Shown: positions 38,090 to 48,170 of the stretch, in pieces | Position numbering within the stretch: position 1 is the stretch's first letter | Layout of the letters: each line of letters starts with the position of its first letter | Assembly: GCA_001898225.1 (NCBI GenBank) | Contig: MKTJ01000080.1 | Coordinates: 105,055-169,054, forward strand | Reading direction: 5' to 3' | Source of the DNA: Chloroflexi bacterium 54-19 | GTDB taxonomy: Bacteria > Chloroflexota > Chloroflexia > Chloroheliales > Chloroheliaceae | Length of the DNA: 64,000 nucleotides | The notes under the pieces: generated by a model | Database searches by the model: none | Seen by the model: only the letters and a program-made list of their open reading frames with translations | Told to the model about the DNA's origin: nothing | Translations under genes and position numbers: made by a program

Positions 38090-38389
38090 TGTTACCACAT
38101 CCTTACTACTTTTTCATCGGTAAATTCTTTTTCAACTTTGCTATCTGATACCTTTTCTTACTTGCACCAGATGTGCCAGGAATAGCGATTCTAAGCATAC
38201 AGCCAAAAAATTGATGCCAATATTTTCATTACCCTATTGAACGAGCAACAAAAAGAAGGTCTGAATTTGACTTCAAACCTTCTTTTTAGAAGCTTTATTC
38301 CCGGTGTTACGGCAGGACCGAACCTTACGGCTGACCCTAACGTCACACTACAGACCGCGCAGTTTGGTTACAGAGCAGTCCGAGAGATT
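38090..38389. other. Intergenic region between recQ and the secreted-protein gene
   Basis: Holds the terminator at 38250-38287. The rest (38090-38249) is the presumed recQ promoter region, where I see no strong boxes. No gene called. Confidence 0.4.
38250..38287 (-). terminator. Intrinsic terminator of the secreted-protein gene
   Basis: An 11-bp perfect stem, AAAAAGAAGGT (38250-38260) and ACCTTCTTTTT (38277-38287), extended inward by TGAA/TTCA across a mismatch. It lies about 100 bases past the stop codon at 38390. Confidence 0.75.
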
Positions 38390-40975
38390 TTAGACCCCGC
38401 CGACTTCCACCCTGGTACAACTGTAGCTGTTCCCGGTCTTGTTATTCGGGACCGGCAACAGGCTGCTGCCGGAACGAGTACCGAGCAGGTGGAGACCTCG
38501 CAGGTAAGTGTTACCACCATTTACTGTAAAAGTATTGGTGCTATCAACATTTACCAGCATACCCCAGGGGCTACCACTGGGACCGCTACAACCAGCATCC
38601 AGCCAGGAACCGGCAGGAATGTTGACCGCCTGCCCCGGCGTCAGGGTGTAGACACTCGGCCCAAGCGCCTTGTGGTCCACGTAGACCGGTTTAGAACCGG
38701 CATTTGTGAAAGCGTCCGCCAGGGTTGCACTGTTACAGGTGCTGGTGGCCGAGGAGAACAGAATGCGAGTACAAGCCCCAACACTACCGGCTTCGCTGTA
38801 AGTAGCCACATTGAAGGCAGAACTCGTACCGGACCCTAAACTATTGGGCAAGGCCCCCGAATAGGTATAACCGGAACCGTTCGTATCAATCATTTCATTG
38901 ACAAAGGTAGCAACCCCGTTCACCGCGATAGCGCTCGTCGGCCCGTAAGGATAGACCCCGCCAACCGTGGTAAAGGCCAGGTAGACCACTCCATTATAGT
39001 TGGCATCGGTAGAGCCGCCATTATTGGTCTTGACCGTTACCGTTACAGTGAAAGGCACTGTCGCGGTTACCGGGGTGCTCACCGAAACCGCCAGGGTACC
39101 CGTCTGGTTAAAGGGATTGCTTAAAGCCCCGAAACTACCGGCAGTCGCCTTTAATTGATAATTAGTACCGACACTATTAATCGTCAGGGGCGAACCGCTA
39201 AAGGACGAGACCCCGCCTGCAATATTCTGGGTGGTAGTGCCGCCCAGGGTTGCGCCAGGAGTGCCGGTGCCGGGAGCAATCGAGAACGTTACGGTACCGT
39301 TGTAGCCGGTAACCGTAGCGCCCACCTGGTCAACAACTTTAATAGTAGGCGAAGGACTGATAGAAGTCCCAGCTACCCCGCTACCCGGTTGCGCAACGAA
39401 AACGATGGCCGACGGACCGAAGGTCGCGGCGGAGGCTATGTTGGAGGCACCGGAGGCGTTATAACCGCTCTTGGTAGCCGTCACCTTGTAATAATAAGTC
39501 GTGCCAAAGGCTAACCCGGTGGTATCCTGGTAAGAATTGGTGTTGGAGGTACCAACCTGGTTATAAGTCCCGCCGAAGCTGGTAGACCGCAAAATCTGGT
39601 ACTGGTCAGCCGGGGGACTCGTGGCAGTCCAACTCAAATTTATCTGGTTCTGACCCGCTCCCGTCGCTACCAGGTTAGTAGGCGCGGGCAAATTGGTTAT
39701 CGAGGTAGCGTAAGCGTACTTGGTCGTTACACTATAATCACCCGATGTAAAATAGAACGAACTGGCAAGGTGGACTTTGCCTCCCGGACCGTTGCCGTCT
39801 ATTGCCACGGCCATATCCTGATAGGCCGGGGAAGGAATTGCCTGTTCGTTGGCCGAGAAGGTAATACCGCCATCGGTGGAGTATTTAACGTTGGTACCAA
39901 TAATCGGGTTAGGGTCACTGGGAGAAGAAGCTCCGTCCCCCTGGACTGCCCAGACCCGACCGTCAAGGCTGGTACCGACGGCAATGCTGGTATTATAGAC
40001 TTTACCAAAGAGATTAGACTGAATCTGATGCCATTTTTCAGAACCACCCGCCCCGGCATCCCGTTTGAAAAGGTCATACTGGCGGTTGTTGTTAATAGCG
40101 ACATAAACCGTGCCGTCCGCGGCGCAGGCTACATCTTTGCCCTGGCGGCCTTTTTTAAGGGACCAACCGCTGGGGGTAATATCGGTCTTAACAAAACCTG
40201 CCGAGTTCACATTACTGTAAGCATAAACATGTGACGGGGAATCGGAAGAGGTACCATAAGGGAAATAAGAAATAACGTGTATATTGCTACTGTTGTCAAT
40301 ACACATCTGGGTGTCTTCTTCGCTCCTGGCCCCAACCGGCTGGTTGTCTAAAATCTGAGAACTTATCAGACCAAAATTGCTGTTAAATTTAAACAGCATG
40401 AGTGAAACAGGGCTGGTAACACCATAACCGGCCACATAAATATTACCGCTTGCATCAACCCCGATAGAGGGCTGGGCAATCTGGTAACCGGTTATATCTA
40501 TAAGCCGCTTTACAACACCGAGCGTCTTATTGCCAACCCCATCATAGGTGTTTGGAATTATACGGACATAAGTTTCGTAGCTGCGACCGCTACCGGAGGT
40601 AATCGAGTTCCAGGCGACATAGCCGGTCCCATCCACCGGCGAAAAAGCCAGCCACGGATATTTATCACCGTTAGTGTCACCGTTACCAATATTGACAGAG
40701 TCGGCATAGCTGGAACCATTATTCAAAACGGTCAGGCCCAGCCAATCACTTTTTACACCAACCAAAAAAGCGAGTCCATCTTTACGGATGCGGACGTTGG
40801 CATCGTAGTAAAGACGGCTCTGGGCAGCGGTAACCGGCGTGGAGAAGATTGGGGCGCCTGAAGTAGTTCCAACCGAAAGACCAATTGCAAAAATGGTTAA
40901 AAAAAGACCTAGTACACTTGCAAGTGGTAATTTTCGACGCAGGCTGGAACGACGCAGGCGAAGAATTTGTACCAT
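38390..40975 (-). CDS. Large secreted protein: beta-propeller-like, FN3 and Ig-like domains, possible truncated beta-helix
   Basis: An 861-residue exported protein. A basic N-terminus (LRLRRSSLRRK) and hydrophobic core (about 17-36) ending at GTTSGA form a signal peptide. Residues about 50-425 contain repeated YxxWNS-, GxIYVAGYG- and DGRVWAVQG-like blades, as in BNR/sialidase-type propellers. A fibronectin type III domain (about 432-520) starts PAPTNLVATGAGQNQINLSW. One or two Ig-like filamin/Big-type domains follow (about 525-710). The C-terminal 130 residues begin like a right-handed beta-helix (GGNTYLRGLHLLGT) but stop soon after. AGGAGG precedes ATG 40975. No sortase or other anchor is visible. 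Binding or adhesion outside the cell is inference. Confidence 0.8.
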   Translation of the reverse strand: MVQILRLRRSSLRRKLPLASVLGLFLTIFAIGLSVGTTSGAPIFSTPVTAAQSRLYYDANVRIRKDGLAFLVGVKSDWLGLTVLNNGSSYADSVNIGNGDTNGDKYPWLAFSPVDGTGYVAWNSITSGSGRSYETYVRIIPNTYDGVGNKTLGVVKRLIDITGYQIAQPSIGVDASGNIYVAGYGVTSPVSLMLFKFNSNFGLISSQILDNQPVGARSEEDTQMCIDNSSNIHVISYFPYGTSSDSPSHVYAYSNVNSAGFVKTDITPSGWSLKKGRQGKDVACAADGTVYVAINNNRQYDLFKRDAGAGGSEKWHQIQSNLFGKVYNTSIAVGTSLDGRVWAVQGDGASSPSDPNPIIGTNVKYSTDGGITFSANEQAIPSPAYQDMAVAIDGNGPGGKVHLASSFYFTSGDYSVTTKYAYATSITNLPAPTNLVATGAGQNQINLSWTATSPPADQYQILRSTSFGGTYNQVGTSNTNSYQDTTGLAFGTTYYYKVTATKSGYNASGASNIASAATFGPSAIVFVAQPGSGVAGTSISPSPTIKVVDQVGATVTGYNGTVTFSIAPGTGTPGATLGGTTTQNIAGGVSSFSGSPLTINSVGTNYQLKATAGSFGALSNPFNQTGTLAVSVSTPVTATVPFTVTVTVKTNNGGSTDANYNGVVYLAFTTVGGVYPYGPTSAIAVNGVATFVNEMIDTNGSGYTYSGALPNSLGSGTSSAFNVATYSEAGSVGACTRILFSSATSTCNSATLADAFTNAGSKPVYVDHKALGPSVYTLTPGQAVNIPAGSWLDAGCSGPSGSPWGMLVNVDSTNTFTVNGGNTYLRGLHLLGTRSGSSLLPVPNNKTGNSYSCTRVEVGGV

Positions 40976-41538
40976 AAGATAAAACTTCCTCCTGGAGTAG
41001 AAACAGGTGTGGGTAAATTATTAAAAGAGCGCACAAAAGAACTGCACTAGTAATAATGCATTGAAGGGTGTCCCTTAGTTACTCGTAGTTACTTGTTAAA
41101 TACTTTTGAGCATCCCGGGTACAGTTGAAATGATTATAGCATAAGTTTTTGAACATGAAAGTAGTAAAGAGATTTACGCTTAGCTAAATATGTTTATGAT
41201 ATAAAGCATTTCTTGTCTATAAGCCGCTATTTAAAGTCTTTTAGCAATCGAATAGTTCTGTAGATGCTAAACATCTTGCGATGCTTGTGGCAGGTGGGGG
41301 TACAATCCCGACCCCAATAATGGCCGAAAAAGCCCCTTTGTACCACGACACTAACCGGACGCCTGTTAAACTTATGCAAATTTGGATGTGCTTAAACTGA
41401 ACGGGCAACCGCTTTGCTCTCAGGAAAACCTTGCAAAACTTTTACAATAGCAGCCTCTAACCGCCACTATCTTGGAGCCGGGACCAGCGCCCCTGGACCA
41501 TTTTGCAACTGATTCCCCTTTATGATAAAGTACCGGAG
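40976..41538. other. Divergent intergenic region, secreted protein / GT-C island
   Basis: About 560 bases without a gene. It holds the minus-strand promoter described separately and a small direct repeat, AGTTACT, twice within 41077-41094. No clear plus-strand promoter for the downstream glycosyltransferase operon was identified. Confidence 0.4.
41133..41141 (-). promoter_or_regulatory. Extended -10 promoter of the secreted-protein gene
   Basis: Minus-strand TGCTATAAT at 41141-41133. The -35 region is poor, as is usual with an extended -10. The predicted leader is about 150 bases. Confidence 0.5.
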
Positions 41539-43698
41539 ATGAAACTCAGACCGGCTTTCAAATTTAATCGGACCAGTCCGGCTTCTCTCAATCAGACTGC
41601 TAATGAAAATACTTCGTCGGCCTGGTGGGCGATTCCCTGGATTCCCATTCTACTCATAACCGGCCTCCTGGTCGGTCTGATTGTATTTCTCTCTCTACCC
41701 ACCCGCCCCATCACTATCACCGCCGAGAGCAGCCCGGACCGGGATGGCAACTTGCTTTTCTCCGGTGTCGAAACCCACCCTGACGGCTACAAGTTTTCCT
41801 GGGCGACCGCCGAGTCTTCCCTGCTTTTTCCAGACGCGCCTCGCTACGCCCCTTTACGCCTGACCTTACGGTTGAACCTGCAACGGCCCGCCGGACAGCC
41901 GCCCGCCGAAATCAGGGTTATCGAACGCCCGGCAACCCCAACCGAAGATGGTACATCGGTCGAAGACCAGGGCCTGGAAAGACAGGTCGCGCTAATAAAA
42001 TTCGACCCGGCCAAACAGGGTCCGCAAGATTATGTCGTGGATTTACCGCCGCGTGAGCATGGCGATGGAGTTCTCGTTACCTTTGCCACCAATACCTTCC
42101 AGGTACCGGGCGACCGCCGCGACCTGGCTTTCATGTTTTTGCAAGCCAATCTTTCGATGCAACCGACCCACCTCCGCTATTTAATCTGGCCGCACTTTTA
42201 TTTACCGGCGGCGGCCCTATTTCTGGCGGCGGTGATAGCCTGGTGCTGGCGAACAAACCTGGGCTGGATAACGACCACTATTATTAACGGACAACTTGCC
42301 TACGGGTTGCTCATGTCAGCGCAATCTACCTGGCGAATTTCGTGGCTGATGTTACTAATCGCCCTCGCGCTCTGGGGCACCTTTTTCTGGGGCAGTTGGC
42401 GCAAACGAACCGGGGAAGGTCAGATTCCGATTTTACCGCTTTTGGTGGCGGTGGCCCTGGTGGTGGGCCTTTTCCTCCTGACCAACGATAACCTGGAAGG
42501 CGATACGGTCTACTATATCAATTGGAGCCATTCGATTCACCAGTACGGCATCTGGGATATTTATGCCCACGACGCCTCGCTCAACTATTTGCCGTTGATT
42601 GTCTACCTGCTCTGGTTTTATAACCTGCTGGCCTACCCGCTCGGTTTCCAGGACAGCATCCTGGCCTGGCGCATCTTTGCCTCGATTCTGTTTTTAGGGA
42701 TGGTCTTTTTAATCTACCTGATTGGCCGCACCAACCATCCCACCACGCCTGCCACAGCGCCGGGAAAGAGCAAAGGCAGTCTCAGCCTGGCGGCGGTAGT
42801 CGCCCTGGTAGGTTTTAATCTCTCCATCTTTTATAACCCGACCGTGTGGGGCCAGTCGGACATCATCGTTTCGTTAATGCTGGCGCTCTGTTTTTACCTG
42901 CTTTATCGCAAGCAGGTCTACCTGGCCGGGTTCGCCCTGGCTTTCACGGCCATTTCCAAACCCCAGGCCTTGTTCGTACTGCCCCTGGCGATTCTGCTAC
43001 TGCCCAAACTGGTGGGCTGGCGCAAAGGTATCCTGGGCTTAATACCCGGTTTTGTCGTAGCCCTGGCCCTTTCCCTGATAGCTTTCGGTTTTAACCAGGC
43101 GGCGTTCTTGCATTACTGGACCCAGGGACAACTGGCAGGTGAGTACCGCTATGACTTCCCAGCGGCCTACAACCTGAGCTATCTCTTACTCGACCTGAAG
43201 GCGGAAGTACCGACCTGGGTGGCCGTCCTCGGTTTTGGCCTGACCGGGCTGGCGATTTTGCTGGTGGCCTGGCGGACCTTTTTTGGCATGACCGGCCTGG
43301 CCTATACCACTCTCGGCGCGGCCCTGATGAACAGCGCCTGTTACGTATTTCTCATCAAAATGAAAGAGCGCTACCTCGGCTACGCCCTGCCGTTGCTGGG
43401 CCTGGGCACCCTTTACCGCCCGACCCTGCTAAAACCCTTCCTGGCCCTCTCCTGGCTCAACCTGGTTAACCTCTCAATTATCATGTTCCAGAGCGGACGC
43501 TCTCGCATCCAGACCCTGCCGGAGAATTTTTATATGTGGGGCAGTATTCTCAGCCAGGTCTGGCTGCGCAAGGCCGTCGCGGTGGCTTTTATCGTAACGG
43601 TCGTTTACATGGGCTGGCTTTACTGGCGCGAAACCAAAAAAGCCCCGGCCCCACAGGAAACGCCCGGCGTGGTCCCGGCCCCTACCGGAGGAGAATAG
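41539..43698 (+). CDS. GT-C type multi-pass glycosyltransferase (GT39/GT87-like)
   Basis: A 719-residue membrane protein. A cytoplasmic N-terminus, a first helix (about 37-55), then an external beta-rich domain of about 150 residues, then roughly ten further helices. The motif YNPTVWGQSDIIV (WGQxD, about 435-447) and the later SKPQALFVLPLAIL are typical of polyprenyl-phosphate-dependent mannosyltransferases. EGDTVYYINWSH (about 330) could supply the catalytic acidic residue near the first long loop. It would add a sugar from a lipid-phosphate donor to an acceptor outside the membrane. I chose ATG 41539; an in-frame TTG at 41503 is the alternative, and neither has a good ribosome-binding site. 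Operon with the next two genes. Confidence 0.78.
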   Translation: MKLRPAFKFNRTSPASLNQTANENTSSAWWAIPWIPILLITGLLVGLIVFLSLPTRPITITAESSPDRDGNLLFSGVETHPDGYKFSWATAESSLLFPDAPRYAPLRLTLRLNLQRPAGQPPAEIRVIERPATPTEDGTSVEDQGLERQVALIKFDPAKQGPQDYVVDLPPREHGDGVLVTFATNTFQVPGDRRDLAFMFLQANLSMQPTHLRYLIWPHFYLPAAALFLAAVIAWCWRTNLGWITTTIINGQLAYGLLMSAQSTWRISWLMLLIALALWGTFFWGSWRKRTGEGQIPILPLLVAVALVVGLFLLTNDNLEGDTVYYINWSHSIHQYGIWDIYAHDASLNYLPLIVYLLWFYNLLAYPLGFQDSILAWRIFASILFLGMVFLIYLIGRTNHPTTPATAPGKSKGSLSLAAVVALVGFNLSIFYNPTVWGQSDIIVSLMLALCFYLLYRKQVYLAGFALAFTAISKPQALFVLPLAILLLPKLVGWRKGILGLIPGFVVALALSLIAFGFNQAAFLHYWTQGQLAGEYRYDFPAAYNLSYLLLDLKAEVPTWVAVLGFGLTGLAILLVAWRTFFGMTGLAYTTLGAALMNSACYVFLIKMKERYLGYALPLLGLGTLYRPTLLKPFLALSWLNLVNLSIIMFQSGRSRIQTLPENFYMWGSILSQVWLRKAVAVAFIVTVVYMGWLYWRETKKAPAPQETPGVVPAPTGGE

Positions 43699-43701
43699 CC
43701 G

Positions 43702-46005
43702 GTGGTGGAAATTTCGTCCGGGAAGAATAGCAGGAATAACCTTTTAGACTTCAAAGGGCTGACCCCACCCCGGTCAAACGATGTCTTGCGGCACTTCCTG
43801 GTTTTGCTACTCTATATCGTGGCTGTTATCGCCTTCTCCTGGCCGCTGGCCCTGAACCTTACCGACCATACCTTTGGTACCCTGACCTACGACCGTGACC
43901 AGAATTTCTGGACCCTCTGGTGGGTAAAACAGGCCCTGACGAATTATCACGTCACACCTTTTTTCACCAATTTTGTCTACTATCCGACCGGGGTAAACCT
44001 CTATCTTTTCCCGACCAACCTGGTCGCGGGGATTATCAGCCTGCCGTTACAGGCCGTCTTCGGGCTGGTCCCGGCCTTCAACCTGCTCTATTTCCTGGGA
44101 ATTGCCGGGGGAGCCTGGGGGATTTACTGCCTGGCTTTCTACCTGACCCGTGATAATATCGCGGCTTTCATGGCCGGGCTGATTTTCGCTTTCGCCCCCT
44201 GGCAGCATACCGCCACCGAGTTCAACCAGCTAAATATCGTGCAGTACCAGTGGATTGCTTTCTTTGCCTACTGGCTGGTGAAATACCTGGACTGGCTTTT
44301 TCCGGGTCGGGCGGCCCTGCGGCTGGTCTTGCCCCTGGAGGAAGTTTTTAGAAATAGGGCCAGGTACCAGTGGCGCTACGGCGTCTTGAGCGCGCTATTC
44401 CTGCTGCTGATTGCTTTCACCGACCAGTACCACCTCCTTTTTGCGGTCTTTCTGATGGCCTGGTTGAGCGTGGGGCCGCTTTTCAAACTTCTGGTAAAAA
44501 AAGACTGGCGCGAGCTTGGGCTAAATATAATAAAACTGGGGCTGGTCGCGGTACCGGTCAGTATCGCTTTTTTCCGGGTGATGGTCGGTTTTGTGAAAGA
44601 TGCCCGGAGCGGGGCTTTTCTCGAAACCGCCAACAGCCAGATTAAAGGCATGGACTTCCTGAGTCTGCTGGCGCCCTGGGGCGTGGGCGACCAGGGAAAA
44701 GTCTTGCAGTTGGAGCGAGGGCGCTTTGCCGACCCCGGCTTCCTCTATTCTGTTGGATGGTGGGCAGTGCTGGGGTTAGCTATTTACGCGGCCTGGAAAA
44801 TCAGGGGAGCGCGCATCTGGGGTGGGTTAGCCCTGGCGGGAGCGGTCCTGGCCCTCGGCAATACCCTGGTTATCAGCACCTGGGACACAGGATTGCCGCT
44901 CTTTGGCCTGCTCATCAGCAAGACACCCCTACTTCAGGTGATGCATTACGCCACTCGCTGGCTACTGCCCGCCACAATTGGGCTGGCGATTGGTTGCGGG
45001 TATGGCCTGGCCCTCTTGCGCGAGAGACTGCGCCAACCGGCCCCCGCACCCCAAACCGAAAATGAAACTACCAATCCAATAACCCCACCAAAACGTAGTT
45101 GGGGGGCGCCCCGACTGCTGGCGGTCCCGTTGGTTATTGTCCTGAGCGTGTCGGCCTTGCAACCCTACCCGATAGCCTGGAATCTTTGGGCGGTCCCGCC
45201 GACCCCACCGGCCTTTACCAAAAATGTCCTGACCGCGCCGGGAGCGGTGCTGGACCTGCCTTTTGACGAGGGCAACCGAGACAAATCGGACAATATGCGC
45301 TACCAGACCATTCACGGACGGCCAATAGTTGAGGGTTACCTGGCCCGGCAGGCCCTGATAAATTACGGCGCGACCCCCTTCGCCTACTTTTTCGAGGATT
45401 ACCCCATCGCCGCCAAAGACGTTATCCAGGTAAAACCCGAAGCGGTCCAGAGCCTGCTGGGTTATTACCATTTCGCCTACATCGTGCTGGATAAAGCGGT
45501 CCTGCCCGAACAGCGTCAAAATTATTTCCGCAAGCTTATCGAGCAGGGTATCGGACCCGTAAAGACGTCCTGCACCTACGAAGATGCTTTTAGCCTGGTC
45601 TGCCCGGTCACCCCGCCTCCGAACCCGGTCCCCTTCCTGGCCCTTTCGCAGGGCTGGTACGAACCGGAGGCCGAAAACGGCGGACAGCGCTGGCTGCGAG
45701 GCCAGGAGGGTTTCGTGGGGGCCTTCGTCCCTGCCGATGGCACTTACAAGCTTAATTTCGAGGGCGCGGCCTACCTGAAAGAGCGTCACCTGACCGTCGA
45801 GATTGACGGCCAACCGCAAATCCAGGCGACCATCGCGCCGGGACGGCAAAATTATTCCCTCGAATTGAAATTAAGCGGGGGCAATCATATAATGAGGCTC
45901 TACAGCCCGGAGACACCGGACCGGCCCAGCAACAACGGTTCGCCCGCCGATACCCGGACCCTAACACTGTTGTTCAGCCAGCTACAATTAACCGGTTCCA
46001 AATAG
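43702..46005 (+). CDS. Large multi-pass membrane protein with external C-terminal domain (GT-C/YfhO-like)
   Basis: 767 residues, starting at GTG 43702, seven bases after GGAGGAGA and three bases after the previous stop. About 11 membrane helices (from about 35) are followed by an external alpha/beta region and a C-terminal beta-sandwich-like domain (about 640-767, starting LALSQGWYEPEAENGGQRW). After the first helix, TYDRDQNFWTLWWVKQAL places acidic residues in the first outer loop, where GT-C enzymes hold their catalytic Asp. It is a clear paralogue of the gene at 61050-63215: both share SWPLAL, the FWxLWW/FWWLK block, a YQTxHGRPI segment, and the GWY..E C-terminal domain. Probably a sugar transferase to envelope glycan; acceptor unknown. 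Confidence 0.72.
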   Translation: MVEISSGKNSRNNLLDFKGLTPPRSNDVLRHFLVLLLYIVAVIAFSWPLALNLTDHTFGTLTYDRDQNFWTLWWVKQALTNYHVTPFFTNFVYYPTGVNLYLFPTNLVAGIISLPLQAVFGLVPAFNLLYFLGIAGGAWGIYCLAFYLTRDNIAAFMAGLIFAFAPWQHTATEFNQLNIVQYQWIAFFAYWLVKYLDWLFPGRAALRLVLPLEEVFRNRARYQWRYGVLSALFLLLIAFTDQYHLLFAVFLMAWLSVGPLFKLLVKKDWRELGLNIIKLGLVAVPVSIAFFRVMVGFVKDARSGAFLETANSQIKGMDFLSLLAPWGVGDQGKVLQLERGRFADPGFLYSVGWWAVLGLAIYAAWKIRGARIWGGLALAGAVLALGNTLVISTWDTGLPLFGLLISKTPLLQVMHYATRWLLPATIGLAIGCGYGLALLRERLRQPAPAPQTENETTNPITPPKRSWGAPRLLAVPLVIVLSVSALQPYPIAWNLWAVPPTPPAFTKNVLTAPGAVLDLPFDEGNRDKSDNMRYQTIHGRPIVEGYLARQALINYGATPFAYFFEDYPIAAKDVIQVKPEAVQSLLGYYHFAYIVLDKAVLPEQRQNYFRKLIEQGIGPVKTSCTYEDAFSLVCPVTPPPNPVPFLALSQGWYEPEAENGGQRWLRGQEGFVGAFVPADGTYKLNFEGAAYLKERHLTVEIDGQPQIQATIAPGRQNYSLELKLSGGNHIMRLYSPETPDRPSNNGSPADTRTLTLLFSQLQLTGSK

Positions 46006-46019
46006 CAACCCAGGATTTA

Positions 46020-48170
46020 ATGGCTTCCACCGATACCACGACCTACACAACCGATAAACCTCAACCCCTTCCCGGCGAAGCCGTCCTCTGGCGCGAGCGA
46101 CACTGGGTCTTGCCCCTCTTTGGGCTGTCGGTGGTGGCTTTGCTTGCATGGGGATATGTCATACTGCCCGAAGGTACCCCACTCGCCTGGCTCTGGTGGC
46201 CGGTGGCCCTGGCGGCCTCGGTGGGGGCGGGCTGGCTTTTGTGGCGGCAACTTCAGCAGAGTAAACTGGCTGCTACCAAGCTTGAACCCGGCGCAACAAA
46301 ACTGCCTGGAAATGCCTGGTGGAGATGGTCGAATTGGCGTGAGAAAGTGCCGCTGGGCCTGGTCGCGCTCCTGTTCATAGGGATAGTCGTGAACCTCTTT
46401 ATCCTGGTCAAATATCCCCAGTTGTTGCGTTACGACTCCTACGAATACAGCCGGATTGCCTACCAGTACAGCCAGCAGGGTTACACGCCCGACGCTATCA
46501 GGACGCCCGGTTATACCCTGCTTATCGCCGGGATTTACAAGCTGGCGGGTGGACCCCAGCCGGAACCGGACCGGGTCTTCGGCCCGCCCCTGCCCCCGGC
46601 CTACAACATGCATTTCGTCTGGGTCTTCCAGGCCCTGCTTCTCTCGCTCAGCGCTCTATTGGTTTACGGTCTCCTGGCCGAACTGAGCAGCCGCCAACCC
46701 CGACTCCGCACCGGCAAACTCTACTGGGGTAAGGGTTTAAGCCTGGTAGGAGCAGCCCTGGTCGCTTTCTGCCCCTTCCTGATTGCCTATACCAGCCTGA
46801 CCCTGACTGAGGTCGCCTCGGCCTTCTGGCTGACTGCCAGCGTCTATGCCTGGGTTAAATTTTTAAAGAATCCGCGCTGGTTGGTCTACGGCTGGCTGGC
46901 CGGGGTGGCCCTTGTCTGGTTGCTCCAGACCCGCCCAACCTTTATTTACCTGCCGGTTATCGCAGTGGTGACGCTGGCGATTTTCGGGCGGGGCCTGGGA
47001 CGGTTGTGGAGTCCCCTGGCTGTAGTGGCGTCAATGGCGTTGTTCCTGTGGCCGCAGGCGGTCGCCAACTACGAGACCTGGGGCGAACCGAGCCCGGTTA
47101 TCGCCGCCGACCTTTCGACCTACCAGACGGCGGTAGGGATTTATTACGTGACCTACGGCGGGCTCCCTCGGTATCAGACCATCGTCAGCGCGGCCAGTCC
47201 CGCCCCCACCGAAGAACCGGTCTGGGACCGCCTGAGCGGGTACTTGCCTCTGGAAATGGGTCAAAAGGACGGCCAGACCCTCACCAAAGACCAGCGCCTG
47301 GCAGCAGTCAAGGTCGAGCGGGACTATTTTAAAAAGTTCTTCGCGGATTACGTCACGGCGAACCCGCTCCAATTTGCCGGGACGGTCGGGCAGCGCTTCT
47401 GGTACATGTGGGACCAGCATTATGTCTTCCCCTATTACGACCCGGCTTATTTCGACTATCGCTGGTTCACCGACAACCTCAACCGCCTTTATCTTATTGC
47501 CGGGCTAGTCGGCCTGGTAGCGGCAATCTGGCGCTGGGGCTGGCTGGCCCTGCCCCTCTGGTTGAGCATCGGCTACCTGACCGGCGTGAATGCCCTGGTG
47601 CGGATTGAATTTCGCTACACCCTACCGGCCTACCCGGTGCTATTGGCTTTTACGGCGCTGGGGTTGTGGGAAATCGGGCGGGCCGTCCGCGGTAAACTCA
47701 AAGGCCGGGCGCGGGCCGGGGTGCTGGGTGGGGCGGTTGCGGCCCTGTTACTGGTTGTCGTCCTGTCAGCCGCCATGCCGCTCATCCCGCCAACGAATCC
47801 CACCCGCGAGAAAGCGCTCGATGTGATGGCCCAGGCCGACGAGCTAAACAATGTCCACCAGTTCTGGGCCGCCGAGCCGCTCTACAACCAGGCTATAGCG
47901 ATGGACCCGACCGAGCCGCAACTCTGGAGCGCCAGGGCCAACTATTTCGCCGGGACCGCCAATTACGACAAAGCCCTGCCCGATTACACCAAAGCTATCC
48001 AGTTGGACCCCCAGGCCGCCGACCCCTATCGCTGGCGCGGCCAGGCTGAGGAAAAATTAGAGCAGAACGCCGCCGCCAAAGCCGACTTTGAAAAGTTCCT
48101 GCAACTGGCCCCGGCCAACCATCCCCGCCGGAACAAAATTGAACTCGAAATCCAGAATTTGAATTCCTAG
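46020..48170 (+). CDS. GT39/ArnT-like glycosyltransferase with C-terminal TPR domain
   Basis: A 716-residue protein with about 12 membrane helices, with RYDSYEYSRIAYQYSQQGYT in the first outer loop (about 140-159), where the D and E of the GT-C active site are expected, and RTPGYTLLIAGIY after it, as in ArnT/GT39-type enzymes. After the last helix (about 568-588), the C-terminal 125 residues form TPR repeats (WAAEPLYNQAIAMDPTEPQL, YDKALPDYTKAIQLDPQAAD). An AGGA site stands six bases before ATG 46020, and the gene follows the previous one after 14 bases. Fusion of a GT-C enzyme with a TPR end suggests a protein partner; the side of the membrane is not certain. Confidence 0.75.
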   Translation: MASTDTTTYTTDKPQPLPGEAVLWRERHWVLPLFGLSVVALLAWGYVILPEGTPLAWLWWPVALAASVGAGWLLWRQLQQSKLAATKLEPGATKLPGNAWWRWSNWREKVPLGLVALLFIGIVVNLFILVKYPQLLRYDSYEYSRIAYQYSQQGYTPDAIRTPGYTLLIAGIYKLAGGPQPEPDRVFGPPLPPAYNMHFVWVFQALLLSLSALLVYGLLAELSSRQPRLRTGKLYWGKGLSLVGAALVAFCPFLIAYTSLTLTEVASAFWLTASVYAWVKFLKNPRWLVYGWLAGVALVWLLQTRPTFIYLPVIAVVTLAIFGRGLGRLWSPLAVVASMALFLWPQAVANYETWGEPSPVIAADLSTYQTAVGIYYVTYGGLPRYQTIVSAASPAPTEEPVWDRLSGYLPLEMGQKDGQTLTKDQRLAAVKVERDYFKKFFADYVTANPLQFAGTVGQRFWYMWDQHYVFPYYDPAYFDYRWFTDNLNRLYLIAGLVGLVAAIWRWGWLALPLWLSIGYLTGVNALVRIEFRYTLPAYPVLLAFTALGLWEIGRAVRGKLKGRARAGVLGGAVAALLLVVVLSAAMPLIPPTNPTREKALDVMAQADELNNVHQFWAAEPLYNQAIAMDPTEPQLWSARANYFAGTANYDKALPDYTKAIQLDPQAADPYRWRGQAEEKLEQNAAAKADFEKFLQLAPANHPRRNKIELEIQNLNS

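Noticed and set aside
41295..41330. GGGGGTACAATCCCGACCCC, faintly like a tRNA T-arm
   Set aside because: No acceptor, D-arm or anticodon arm can be built around it, and the T-loop consensus is absent.
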